Below, piece by piece: positions 54,531 to 63,969 of a stretch of DNA of 64,000 bases (position 1 is its first letter; every line of letters begins with the position of its first letter). The stretch spans positions 1 to 64,000 of the forward strand of contig CAXBNJ010000003.1 of NCBI GenBank assembly GCA_963977125.1, in the 5' to 3' direction. Both the position numbers and the translations under genes were made by a program. The stretch comes from UBA2705 sp963977125. GTDB taxonomy: Bacteria > Pseudomonadota > Alphaproteobacteria > Micavibrionales > Micavibrionaceae. The notes beneath the pieces were generated by a model. That model searched no databases. It was not told the DNA's origin and was given only the letters and a program-made list of their open reading frames with translations.

Positions 54531-55046
54531 TTAATCAACGCTCCATGTCTCAAAGATTTCATCGTCTTCACGTCGTTTAGGGCCGCAATAAGCATCATCA
54601 GCTTTGCGGCGCCGATCTGGCCCAAAATAGCCATTATAATCTATAAAGTTTCTTGGGTTATTTATGACATGGGTAAGGCGCCGCGTTAAATCTACGGCGG
54701 AGAAAGGTTTGACCAAAAACTCAGTGACGCCGCAATCGCGTGCTTCTACGACGCGTGGGCGGGCGCTGTAACCCGTCACAAGGATAATGGGCACCATGCG
54801 GTTGGGCGATTGTTCGCTTGTGCGGATCTTGTGGGTCAGTTCAATGCCATTCATCGGCTCCATAAGCCAATCAATGAGTAAAATATCGGGCTGATGTAGG
54901 CAGAAGGATTGAAAACCCTCTTCGCCGTTACAGGCTTGGTAAACCTTGCCAACATTCAATGCCTCCAATACGGAGGATATAAGGTCGCGCATTGATTTCG
55001 TGTCATCAACGACCAGGACGCTTAGTTTTTCGAATTTTAAACTCAT
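54531..55046 (-). CDS. CheY-like response regulator with GPDRR tail
   Basis: 171 residues. Receiver domain at 8-130: acidic pair D14-D15, phospho-acceptor D59 in LLIDWLM, Thr in LVTGYS, and Lys in FLVKPF. The C-terminal 40 residues hold two copies of a GP(D/K)RR motif (FGPDRRRKADD, CGPKRREDDE), common in alphaproteobacterial single-domain regulators and thought to be an interaction tail. No DNA-binding or enzymatic output domain. Its histidine kinase is not adjacent. Divergent from the adhesin gene across a 705-base gap. Confidence 0.92.
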   Translation of the reverse strand: MSLKFEKLSVLVVDDTKSMRDLISSVLEALNVGKVYQACNGEEGFQSFCLHQPDILLIDWLMEPMNGIELTHKIRTSEQSPNRMVPIILVTGYSARPRVVEARDCGVTEFLVKPFSAVDLTRRLTHVINNPRNFIDYNGYFGPDRRRKADDAYCGPKRREDDEIFETWSVD

Positions 55047-55314
55047 ATTATGTATCGAACTATTGTAAAAAGAATGTCTCAGAAATGCTTAAATTCTTAT
55101 ATATACCCGCTATAATGGTCGGGTTTATGGGGGTGGTGAGGATAATAAAATAACAAAACGGGGCTTTAAAAATAAATATATTATGTAGTAATGACACGCA
55201 GTAAATTATTCTGCGAAGGCTAAGCTTAACAAATCCTTTGGTGTAGGTAAACAAGATGAATAATTATAATTTGGTTTGCGCATATATAAAATCGCTGATA
55301 GTCAGTAACTCTTT

Positions 55315-55385
55315 CGACGATGCCGATCGGGCAAATGCCCGTTAGGGGCGACAATCCAATTATAGCTAAAGATGGGCTATAGCGA
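55315..55385 (+). ncRNA. Candidate structured leader element
   Basis: Contains TGCC-GATC-GGGCA, GGGCAAATGCCC and GCCC-GTTA-GGGGC in series, which can form alternative, mutually exclusive hairpins, followed by TATAGC/GCTATA around a nine-base loop. This is out of character with the AT-rich flanks. The arrangement 'GGCAAA, stem, GAC' recalls c-di-GMP-I riboswitches but lacks their core (GACGCAAAGCC and the tetraloop receptor). May be an unrecognised riboswitch-like or regulatory RNA. Confidence 0.3.
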
Positions 55386-55415
55386 AGATAGATAAGCTGG
55401 CTCACGCACAGGTGG

Positions 55416-55449
55416 TTTAGATTCGTTAAAAAGTTTTACGAATCTTAAA
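55416..55449. repeat. Inverted repeat upstream of the adhesin gene
   Basis: TTTAGATTCGT and ACGAATCTTAAA (one bulge) enclose an A-run/T-run centre; the perfect part is AGATTCGT (55419-55426) with ACGAATCT (55438-55445). Either a regulator-binding dyad or an RNA hairpin downstream of the structured element. Confidence 0.7.
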
Positions 55450-55751
55450 TATGTGTGCAAAAAGAATTTCACTTAAAAACAAATACTTAGAATATTGACA
55501 TAACTTTTTAGTTGACTCTTTAGGCTAGATGTATTAAAAAATTGTTAACTTTCTAATAAAAGGCGAGATTTGAGCCCCCGTAAGATGGTATTGTTCGACG
55601 CATTAATAAATGTAGTTTTACGATATTTAATTTCGGAACATAATATTCAAGGGTTCTCAATAAAGCGATACTAATTAAAGTATATGCGGATCTCGTAAAA
55701 TAGTTAGAATGCGGAAATTTTGTGTGTGGATGTCATAATAGGAGAAACTAA

Positions 55752-58700
55752 ATGACTAATAATTCAATCAATGTAGATTTTGCTCAAACTGAAGTTCAAG
55801 AAATTAGACTTGGAGAAACGGGCGCGGTAGAAATCATTTTAAACAACGGAACAGTTGTTGGCTTTACCGACATTGGTCAGGGCGCTGGAGCGTCTGAGGG
55901 TTATATCTTTTTCTCTGATGGCAAAGCGCTTGAAATTCAAGCTTTGGTTGACGGCTTAGAAAATAGCGAAAAATGGGATAGCCTTAATAGTTACCTCGTT
56001 CAAGCCGCTGTGATGCCAGAAAATGGCGCAATCAACAGCCATGAAGTTTCTGATCAAAACATTCTCCGTTTTGACTTTGATATTGCGGACGCACAGATTA
56101 CACAAAATGAAGACACACTAACTATTGATATGGGCGATGCAGGTTCCGTCATTATTACAGGCGCCGCTGGCCTTGAAGCTATCCAATTGGCTGACGGTAA
56201 TATTGTTGACCTTAATATGATCCTTGAAATGGGTGCTGTTGAGAACGAAGTCTACGCACAACAAGAATACACAGCGCAAGAAGTTGCCGCTGTTGAGCCT
56301 GCTGCTGGTGATACAGCTGCCGAGCTTGCTTCTATTGAACCGGCCGCTGGTGATACCGGCGCAGCTGCAGGCGCGGGTGGCCGTGGCGGTTTTGGCTTCG
56401 GCTCAACGTTCACAGCAGATTCAGTTGCACCACTAAGCGAAATTGGTCCGATTGCACCAACGGCGCTTCAATATGGTATTACACAACAACAAGACCAAGT
56501 TCTTCCAGAAGAAGACGTACCAGCAGAACGTTTGGTTACGCCACCTGAACTTGATGATGGCGAAGATATCGCACTTGAAATTCCAGCCTCAGCAACAACA
56601 TTAACGGGCGTCGTTCCGGTTGACTTTGGTACAGACGGTTTTGGTAGCATTACTCCAGGCGCTGCGGGCTTTGACTCAGCTGGTTCTTTGGCTGGTGGTA
56701 ACTTAACATCACTTGGCGAGCCAGTTATCGTTACACAAACAGCAACAGGCTATACCGGCGAAACAGCTGGTGGACGCGCTGTGTTTGAATTTACATTTAA
56801 TGCCGTTGGCGGTTACGACTTTATTATCTTTGATGGTTTAGATCACGCTGATCCTTTAGATCCAACAGATGTTATTGCTCTTGAGTTTGGCTTTATAGCG
56901 ACTGACGGCGCAGGCGATACAGCAAATGGCTCATTCACAGTCAATGTTGTTGATAGCGTTCCTGTTGCTCATGATGATTCAGTATCTATGACACCAATGA
57001 CATCGACAGTTGCTGGCGGTAACGTTATTACTGGCCTGAACACGGGCGGTAAAGATGATCAAAGTGATGATACTTTTGGTGAAGTTACAAATGTTGATGG
57101 TTCTGCCATCGTCGGTAACACAACACTTACAGGTACATTCGGTACATTGGTTATTAACGAAACGGGCGGCTTCTCTTATTCTCTCTTCGCGAATTGGGAT
57201 GTGCTTGCTGGCGTTGATTACAGCGTACCAAATACATATAACTTTGACACATTCACATATACATTCACTGACGCTGATGGCGATAGCGATACAGCGACAC
57301 TTGATTTTGATGGTTATGTCGCAGCGCTTCCTCCTCCAAGCGCAACGGCTGACTCGGTAATCGTTGATGAAGCGACGTTGATTGACGGCATTGCTGGCAA
57401 CTCAGATCAAACAGGTGCTATTTATGTGACAGGCGCTAATGGCGGCATTGCATCAATTGAAGCGGTTGACGGTTCATTTGGTTATGCTGGTTCAACAGCC
57501 GCGCCTTTAACATCGAATGGCGATGCTGTTACAGTGATCGTTGATCCTGCAAATGCTCAAAAATTCCTTGGTAGCGCAAATGGTAAGCCAGTCTTTGAAT
57601 TGACCATTATTAATGGCGCTCCAAACTACACTTATGAATTTGAACTTATCGGCACTTTGGATCACGCAGATCCTGCTAACCCTTCTGATGTTATCGATCT
57701 AGCATTTGATGTTTTGGTTACGGATAACTTTGGCCTAACAACAACAGCAACCGTTGAAGCATCAGTTATTGATGATGCGGTTATTGCTAATGATGACAAA
57801 GGCAGCCTTTCAGGCACGCAAAACAGCATTTCTGGCGACGTTACAGTAAATGACGACTTCAGCGCTGATGCTGACAACCTTGTTACGGATTATACAGTAA
57901 GCGGTACTTACGGTACATTCACTGTTGCGGCAGATGGCGCATACACATATACGCTACACGCTAACTGGGTTGATATTTACAACACAAATAACGCTACTGG
58001 TATTGATTACGGTTCAACCAAGACATATACGCTTGAAGACTTTAATTACACGCTAAATGATGGCGATGCAGATAGTAATGATGCAAAAATCACTTTTGAG
58101 AAAACTTTTAACGAGTTGCCTGACCCAACAGCGACACCAACAGCTGTTACGGTTACAGAAGATGCACCGCTTGATGCAGGGAACACAATCTCTGATGATA
58201 ACGCAATCATTGTGAATAGCCCGAATGGCGAAATTGTTTCTGTTGTGTACGCAGGCACATTCACAACAAACGCACCAGCGCTGCTTTCAAACGGCTCGCC
58301 AGTGAAAGTTAACGCAACAACAAACGGTATTGTTGGTCGGGATGCTTCTGGCACAACAGTCTTTGATGTTGTTATTACAAAAGTTGGCGGCTCATTTGAG
58401 TATACATACACACAATACAGCCCATTAGATCACCAAGAAGGCGGCGTATCTGATGATACAATGCGTATTGACTTTGATATCACAGCAACGGACGAGTTTG
58501 GCTTAACTGTTGATAGTGTGATTTCTGCGAATGTTGTTGATGACAACCCCGTCGCAATCGTTGATGCTGATGAATTATCAGCCACTGAGAGCTCTGCAAT
58601 CGGCAATGTTCGTGATAATGATGAGCTAAGTGTTGATACAGACAACCTTGTCATCGCACGGATTGAAAATGGTGATTACGGTACATTTACAGTCGGTCAA

Positions 58701-61700
58701 GATGGCGTTTACACATATAATCTTTATGCAAACTGGGTTGATATTTATAATGCAGACCCAACTAAGGCAGATATTGACTTCACAAAAACAGCCTCTTACG
58801 AGTTAGACAGCTTTGATTACACATTGGTTGATGGCGATGGCGATACATCGACAACGAATATTGATTTCTCTAAAGTTGTTGGCGCATTAGTCGCACCAGA
58901 AGCTGATGCTGAAGCAACAGAAGTAACAGAAACGCGTGATGCTGATCCATCAGTGACGGGTGACATTACTGTATCAGGCGCAAATGGCGCGATCGTTTCA
59001 ATTACTCCGGTCGCTGGTAGCTTCTCATTTGGTGGCTCTTCTACAGCGCCAGGGCTAAGCTTTGAAAATACGCCAGTAGTAACAAGCGTTGTTGGTAACA
59101 GCTTTGTTGGTATGGCCGGTGCAGTTAAAGTCTTTGAATTAACCATTGACGCAGCAAGCTCTGAGTACACATTCACATTATTCGAAACATTGGATCACGC
59201 TGATACAAAATCAGCTGATGAAATCGAATTATCATTTGATGTAAGTGTGACGGACAGCTTTGGCCTTACAGCTGAGGCGACTATCGACGTAACAGTTATC
59301 GATGATCTTCCATATGCTAAGAATGACTTTGATACGCTTTCAAATAGCGAAACAACAGCCACAGGCAATGTTATCGATAATGATACATTAAGTGCAGATA
59401 ACACAAACCATGTTACAGCCGAGGTTGTTGCTGGTGATTATGGTGAGCTGACTATCGCGGCGAATGGTGAGTATAGCTACACACTTTACTCAAACTGGTT
59501 GAGCCTTACAGGTATTACTAATTTCGCAATCAGCCATGAGATTACTGACAGCTTTGATTACACATTATTTGATGGCGATCTTGACCCTTCATCTGCGATC
59601 TTGGAAATCACAAAAACAATTGATGCATTAACTCCGCCTTCAGCAGATGCTAATGATGTCATTGTTAAAGAAGACCTTCCAATGGGGCCTTCGGCTTCAG
59701 GCCTAATCAACGTAACAGGCGCTAATGGCGGCGTTACTTCGATTGACCCTGTTGACGGCAGCTTCTCTTATGGCGGTTCAACGGCCCTTCCACTTAAGCA
59801 TAACGGCGTAGACATCACAGTGAGTGTTGTTGGCAGTAGCTTTATCGGTATGGCTGGCGCAGTTAAAGTTTTTGAACTAAGCATTAACACAACAAGCAAA
59901 AGCTATGATTTCACATTATTTGAAACGTTGGATCACGCTGATGAAGATGATCCTGTAGATGAAATTGATTTGTCTTTTGATGTTATTGTTACTGATGGCT
60001 TTGGTCTTACTGCAGAAGCGGAAATTAACGTAACCGTTATTGATGATAACCCAATTGCTAATGATGACAGCATTGAAGTAAAAGGCTTCACTGATGTTGT
60101 TACTGGTAACGTTGTTGCCAATGACGAGCAAAGCGCCGATCTTGATAACCACGTAACTTCAGTTAAATTTGGCGGCAATGATTATGACGTCCCTGCGGTT
60201 GGCGATTTGGTTGTTGAAGGTCAATATGGTGAGTTGACTATCGATGCTGACGGTAACTACAGCTACGATTTGAATGACGATATTGCTTCAACTGAAACGA
60301 CATATAGCTTCACAAAAAGCGCACCTCCGGGCAGCGATGCTGGTGGCGATATAAAAAACATTTCTACAAGCTATAATGACGCAACAGATGAATTCTCATT
60401 CTCTCTCGTTGTTTCTGATCCAGCTGGTCGTAGCAATGATGGCTTCACACTTGCTGTAAATAATGGTCCTAATCCAAAAGGCCATGGCGGCGAAATGGCG
60501 CTATTCTACTTTGATACTTCAGGCGCTACACCAGTGATTAGTGTTTATGCTTATAACGGCGCAAACACACAAACAAGTTGGATGGATGGCTCTGCTGCTG
60601 CGGGTACGCAAGCACCAGATCAAATCACAACATCACTTGGTACAAACAGCCCGTTCTCATCAATTACAGTGAGCACAGATGCTAACGGTAATAATGTTTA
60701 CAGCTTCACAATGGATGCAACTTCACTTGTTGATCACGTACCAACTTATGGTGTTGCTTCTGATTGGTCTGGCGTAAGCTTCTCTGAAGAGATTGGTATT
60801 TGGTTACACCCTGTAGCTGACGTTACATCAAGCTATGATGCGGATGGTTACTTAACACAGTGGAACTCTGGCGCAAGCGGTTATTACGACAGCAGCAATG
60901 AACCTACTGAGTTTGATACAACACATGTTGATTGTGTTGGCGATGTATTCGAATACACATTAACGGATAGCGATGGCGATAGCGATACAGCTGAGCTAGC
61001 TCTTAAAGCGTGCCTTTCTAAATTCATCGTTGGTGATAATGTTGATGATGTTGTCGGTGAAACAACGCCACATGTTGTTGGCGGCGAAGAAGGCGCAATA
61101 TTAGGCGGCATGGGTGCAGATATCCTTGTTGGCGATATTGGCGGCACAATAGATGTTCCACCAGAAGCGCAAGATTATAACTTCGTATTCGTTCTTGATA
61201 CATCAGGCTCAATGGGCGCTAAAGTTGGCGACACACGTCTTGAGAAATTAATCTCTGCTGTTGATAGCTTGGTTAATGACTTTGTATCTTACGATAATGG
61301 TGCAATTCGCATTTACCTCGTGCCATTTGGTACAGATTCACGCACACCAATCGCTTTTGATATTACAGACCAAGCAAGCGCTGACGCTGTAATCGCATGG
61401 TTGAACGGCCCAATGGAAATTGGCGGTACAACAAACTATGAAGCGGGTTTACAATCAGCTATTGAATGGTTGCAATCACCAACTGGTGCACTTGGCGGCG
61501 ATGCTGAAACATACACATATTTCATCTCAGACGGTGAACCTAACCACCACATTGAAAGTGATGGCAGCGTAAGCTCTGGTTTTGATACTGAAGAAGCTGT
61601 AAACCAATATCGCGGCATTACAGATGGCTCAGATGAGACAGCGATACTTAAATCATTAAGCACTGAAGTTATCGGTGTGGGTATTCAGCTGACATCAACT

Positions 61701-62465
61701 GGACTTGAGCGTATTGATTACATCGACTCAGATGGTGACTCAATTAACATTACTGATCCAGATCAACTTACAGCGACACTTAAAGACAGTAACCCTGTTA
61801 CTGGTTTGATCTCTGTTGGTGATGATCTTCTTGAAGGCGGTGCAGGCGATGACTTAATCTTCGGCGACACACTAAATTCAGATCAACTTGCTGCGGATCA
61901 AGGCATTGCTGCTGATCAAGGCGCTGGTTGGACTGTATTTGAACGTCTTGAAAACGGTGAAGGTACAACAGCTGATTGGGGTCGTGACGATACACTGGCT
62001 TATATCATTGATAACGCTGCTGAGCTTGGTCAAGAAACAATACTTGGCGCTGGCGTAATACGTAGCGGTGGCGACGATATTATCTCTGGCGGCGCAGGTA
62101 ACGATGTTATCTTCGGTCAAGAAGGTAATGACATTATCTCTGGCGGCACAGGCGACGACGTTCTGTACGGCGGTAGCGGTAGCGATACATTCATGTTCGA
62201 AGCTGCTGATAATGGCCGTGATACAATTATGGACTTTGATATTGCTAATGATCACCTTGATCTATCAAGCCTCGTATCAATTACTGACCCAGTAACACAA
62301 TCTATCGAAGACTTTGTTTTCGCTACAGATAACGGTTCAGGCGGCACAGTAGTTTCAATTGATACAGCGGGTAGCGGCGACATTAATAACGCAGTAGCGG
62401 TCGCCGACTTAGAAGGCGTAAGCGCTGATCTAAACGACTTGATCGCAACATTGTTAGTCGCTTAA
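55752..62465 (+). CDS. Giant RTX adhesin, type I secreted, with VWA domain and T1SS-143-type repeats
   Basis: 2237 residues. Order: N-terminal region (1-170) without signal peptide; a hinge with PAAG at 183-186 and 197-200 and a Gly-rich stretch; five repeats of about 250 residues starting near 283, 531, 793, 1049 and 1296 (each with '(D/E)HADP..D.I.L.F' and 'ANDD..s.....G.V..ND..SaD..N.vt' cores, T1SS-143/VCBS like); an unrelated domain of about 205 residues (about 1516-1721) inside the last repeat; a von Willebrand A domain (about 1806-2010) with MIDAS D1815-T-S-G-S; RTX repeats (about 1776, 2026 and 2111-2160, GGAGNDVIFG); and a C-terminal type I secretion end. Such proteins bind surfaces and build biofilm. 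Followed by a strong terminator; no exporter genes nearby. Confidence 0.95.
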   Translation: MTNNSINVDFAQTEVQEIRLGETGAVEIILNNGTVVGFTDIGQGAGASEGYIFFSDGKALEIQALVDGLENSEKWDSLNSYLVQAAVMPENGAINSHEVSDQNILRFDFDIADAQITQNEDTLTIDMGDAGSVIITGAAGLEAIQLADGNIVDLNMILEMGAVENEVYAQQEYTAQEVAAVEPAAGDTAAELASIEPAAGDTGAAAGAGGRGGFGFGSTFTADSVAPLSEIGPIAPTALQYGITQQQDQVLPEEDVPAERLVTPPELDDGEDIALEIPASATTLTGVVPVDFGTDGFGSITPGAAGFDSAGSLAGGNLTSLGEPVIVTQTATGYTGETAGGRAVFEFTFNAVGGYDFIIFDGLDHADPLDPTDVIALEFGFIATDGAGDTANGSFTVNVVDSVPVAHDDSVSMTPMTSTVAGGNVITGLNTGGKDDQSDDTFGEVTNVDGSAIVGNTTLTGTFGTLVINETGGFSYSLFANWDVLAGVDYSVPNTYNFDTFTYTFTDADGDSDTATLDFDGYVAALPPPSATADSVIVDEATLIDGIAGNSDQTGAIYVTGANGGIASIEAVDGSFGYAGSTAAPLTSNGDAVTVIVDPANAQKFLGSANGKPVFELTIINGAPNYTYEFELIGTLDHADPANPSDVIDLAFDVLVTDNFGLTTTATVEASVIDDAVIANDDKGSLSGTQNSISGDVTVNDDFSADADNLVTDYTVSGTYGTFTVAADGAYTYTLHANWVDIYNTNNATGIDYGSTKTYTLEDFNYTLNDGDADSNDAKITFEKTFNELPDPTATPTAVTVTEDAPLDAGNTISDDNAIIVNSPNGEIVSVVYAGTFTTNAPALLSNGSPVKVNATTNGIVGRDASGTTVFDVVITKVGGSFEYTYTQYSPLDHQEGGVSDDTMRIDFDITATDEFGLTVDSVISANVVDDNPVAIVDADELSATESSAIGNVRDNDELSVDTDNLVIARIENGDYGTFTVGQDGVYTYNLYANWVDIYNADPTKADIDFTKTASYELDSFDYTLVDGDGDTSTTNIDFSKVVGALVAPEADAEATEVTETRDADPSVTGDITVSGANGAIVSITPVAGSFSFGGSSTAPGLSFENTPVVTSVVGNSFVGMAGAVKVFELTIDAASSEYTFTLFETLDHADTKSADEIELSFDVSVTDSFGLTAEATIDVTVIDDLPYAKNDFDTLSNSETTATGNVIDNDTLSADNTNHVTAEVVAGDYGELTIAANGEYSYTLYSNWLSLTGITNFAISHEITDSFDYTLFDGDLDPSSAILEITKTIDALTPPSADANDVIVKEDLPMGPSASGLINVTGANGGVTSIDPVDGSFSYGGSTALPLKHNGVDITVSVVGSSFIGMAGAVKVFELSINTTSKSYDFTLFETLDHADEDDPVDEIDLSFDVIVTDGFGLTAEAEINVTVIDDNPIANDDSIEVKGFTDVVTGNVVANDEQSADLDNHVTSVKFGGNDYDVPAVGDLVVEGQYGELTIDADGNYSYDLNDDIASTETTYSFTKSAPPGSDAGGDIKNISTSYNDATDEFSFSLVVSDPAGRSNDGFTLAVNNGPNPKGHGGEMALFYFDTSGATPVISVYAYNGANTQTSWMDGSAAAGTQAPDQITTSLGTNSPFSSITVSTDANGNNVYSFTMDATSLVDHVPTYGVASDWSGVSFSEEIGIWLHPVADVTSSYDADGYLTQWNSGASGYYDSSNEPTEFDTTHVDCVGDVFEYTLTDSDGDSDTAELALKACLSKFIVGDNVDDVVGETTPHVVGGEEGAILGGMGADILVGDIGGTIDVPPEAQDYNFVFVLDTSGSMGAKVGDTRLEKLISAVDSLVNDFVSYDNGAIRIYLVPFGTDSRTPIAFDITDQASADAVIAWLNGPMEIGGTTNYEAGLQSAIEWLQSPTGALGGDAETYTYFISDGEPNHHIESDGSVSSGFDTEEAVNQYRGITDGSDETAILKSLSTEVIGVGIQLTSTGLERIDYIDSDGDSINITDPDQLTATLKDSNPVTGLISVGDDLLEGGAGDDLIFGDTLNSDQLAADQGIAADQGAGWTVFERLENGEGTTADWGRDDTLAYIIDNAAELGQETILGAGVIRSGGDDIISGGAGNDVIFGQEGNDIISGGTGDDVLYGGSGSDTFMFEAADNGRDTIMDFDIANDHLDLSSLVSITDPVTQSIEDFVFATDNGSGGTVVSIDTAGSGDINNAVAVADLEGVSADLNDLIATLLVA

Positions 62466-62489
62466 TCTAAGCTTCTAAAATAACGAATA

Positions 62490-62529
62490 AAAAAACAGCC
62501 AGATGTAAAAATCATCTGGCTGTTTTTTT
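62490..62529 (+). terminator. Rho-independent terminator of the adhesin gene
   Basis: ACAGCCAGATG (62495-62505) pairs perfectly with CATCTGGCTGT (62513-62523) around a seven-base loop, followed by eight T; A run on the other side. Confidence 0.97.
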
Positions 62530-62615
62530 TAGTGAGTTTCTTTTGACATAACACCTTTTTCGTGGTAGTTTCGTCGTTATTATTTCCCATGATGATTGCA
62601 AAAATGCAGGTAGAA

Positions 62616-63863
62616 ATGACTGACGTAAATGAAAATACAGTGCCCGATATTATCGAGCTAGGCGGCTTACAACAGAATTTTTATGATCGGCTTTCTGAGG
62701 CTTATCAGGTAAACCATGCGGATGCCGTGGCAGAGGAGGCGCATCAGCTCGCGCCGTTATTTAATTGTTTATCGGCTTATATACGTGATTATGAGGTTGG
62801 CGCATCTAAGCTTCCGCAATATCTTAATAATGACATCATTAATTGGTTTAAGGCTGATAAGCATAAAGCGGTGTCCGCTCAAACGCTTTCGACTTTATTT
62901 ACCAAAATTGCTAATGATAATGGATCGCTTATCCGTTCCAATTTTATCTTCACAGATTCGGCGAGTTTTAAGGACTTTGCTAAAAATGACTGCGTTACTT
63001 ATTATAGTGGTGAGGGGCATACATGTTTCCCGAGTGCTTTAAATTTAGGCCAAAAACAGAATATGGGCTTCGCCCAAATATTACGTATCGGTAGTGACAC
63101 GCGCATCACGCAGCCTGTTATTGGTCTGGATGGCACGCGTATTTCGAATTGTCAGGATGAAGCGCAGAAAAATATCTATACGCAGCTCGAGGCGATTTAC
63201 CGTTTAACCAATCATGACTGGCTACACCATATGACGCTGCCCGTTGTTGGGAACGCAACGATTGCTAAGGCTAATAATAATACAAAAATAAAAGAGACTT
63301 TAATACGCTGGAATCTGGCCATGGCTACGCCGCATGAGTCTTATAAAAATGGTTGCTATGAAGCATGGGCGGTTATGAGCCATGCGCATTTGCTCGGGCG
63401 TGAAGAAGGTGGACCTATACGTCGCGCTTTGGAAGAAAAAATAACGCTGTTATGTGCAGGGCTAGAAAGCCGCGCGGCGTCAATTTCGCCTTTTGGGGCG
63501 AGGAATGATAATCAACGCAGCGTAGCCTATACCGAGCTCGCCTATTTCGCGCAATTGGCTGCAACGGCATTATCTTATGTGCAGCGCCCCGATACAGCGC
63601 TGTTTAAGCCGTTATTAGAGACTGTAGAGCGCATTTTCCCTTTGAATGATCCCGATGCGCTCAGCGCGCTTTGTGACGTTTGGCGCTATGAAGAAAACGC
63701 ATCCGTTAATCTGATCGATCAATGCACAAATCACCTGATTAAAGCCAACAGCGCAGCTTATTTATTAGGGGGTGAGCATGATAATGTTGAATTTGCAGAA
63801 AAAAGCCAAGGCTATACCGTCGCGGCCTGCGCTCTGATGCTGCATAATTACGGCCTCACCTAA
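62616..63863 (+). CDS. Hypothetical protein, possibly truncated by an in-frame TAA
   Basis: 415 residues from the ATG at 62616 (AGG six bases upstream); in-frame ATGs up to 62589 are alternatives. Soluble, mixed helix, with many Asn, His and Cys (CVTYYSGEGHTCFPSALNLG segment, DWLHHMTLPV). Not recognised; a sugar epimerase fold was considered and not supported. After the stop at 63861-63863 the same frame continues for 22 codons (DKARRKEELTFVQKMLNKVVDI) to a TAA at 63930-63932. This tail is coding-like and amphipathic, so the true end may be at 63932. It stands alone after the adhesin terminator. Confidence 0.65.
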   Translation: MTDVNENTVPDIIELGGLQQNFYDRLSEAYQVNHADAVAEEAHQLAPLFNCLSAYIRDYEVGASKLPQYLNNDIINWFKADKHKAVSAQTLSTLFTKIANDNGSLIRSNFIFTDSASFKDFAKNDCVTYYSGEGHTCFPSALNLGQKQNMGFAQILRIGSDTRITQPVIGLDGTRISNCQDEAQKNIYTQLEAIYRLTNHDWLHHMTLPVVGNATIAKANNNTKIKETLIRWNLAMATPHESYKNGCYEAWAVMSHAHLLGREEGGPIRRALEEKITLLCAGLESRAASISPFGARNDNQRSVAYTELAYFAQLAATALSYVQRPDTALFKPLLETVERIFPLNDPDALSALCDVWRYEENASVNLIDQCTNHLIKANSAAYLLGGEHDNVEFAEKSQGYTVAACALMLHNYGLT

Positions 63864-63969
63864 GATAAAGCGCGGCGTAAAGAAGAATTGACCTTTGTAC
63901 AGAAGATGCTTAATAAGGTGGTTGATATATAAATAGTCACACTATAACCAGATATGATAATATAGATTT

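Larger units (their letters stand above)
55047..55751. other. 705-base gap upstream of the giant adhesin gene
   Basis: No credible protein gene. On the plus strand it holds a G/C-rich foldable stretch at 55315-55385, a long dyad at 55416-55449, and two TTGAC-like -35 hexamers (55495-55500 and 55512-55517) without a clear -10. The 3' part is AT-rich up to the ribosome site (AGGAGAAA before the ATG at 55752). Confidence 0.6.

Noticed and set aside
55315..55385. c-di-GMP-I (GEMM) riboswitch
   Set aside because: The GGCAAA element and a stem are there, but the GACGCAAAGCC core, GNRA loop and receptor are missing; kept only as an unnamed structured element.
57300..60200. CRISPR-like or satellite repeats
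   Set aside because: The repetition is at protein level with a period of about 250 codons and is explained by adhesin domains; no short direct repeats with spacers.
57662..62255. Several long minus-strand frames inside the adhesin gene
   Set aside because: They are shadows of the Asp/Thr/Val-rich coding strand, with no ribosome sites.
62616..63863. N-acylglucosamine 2-epimerase fold
   Set aside because: No conserved epimerase motifs could be placed; left as hypothetical.
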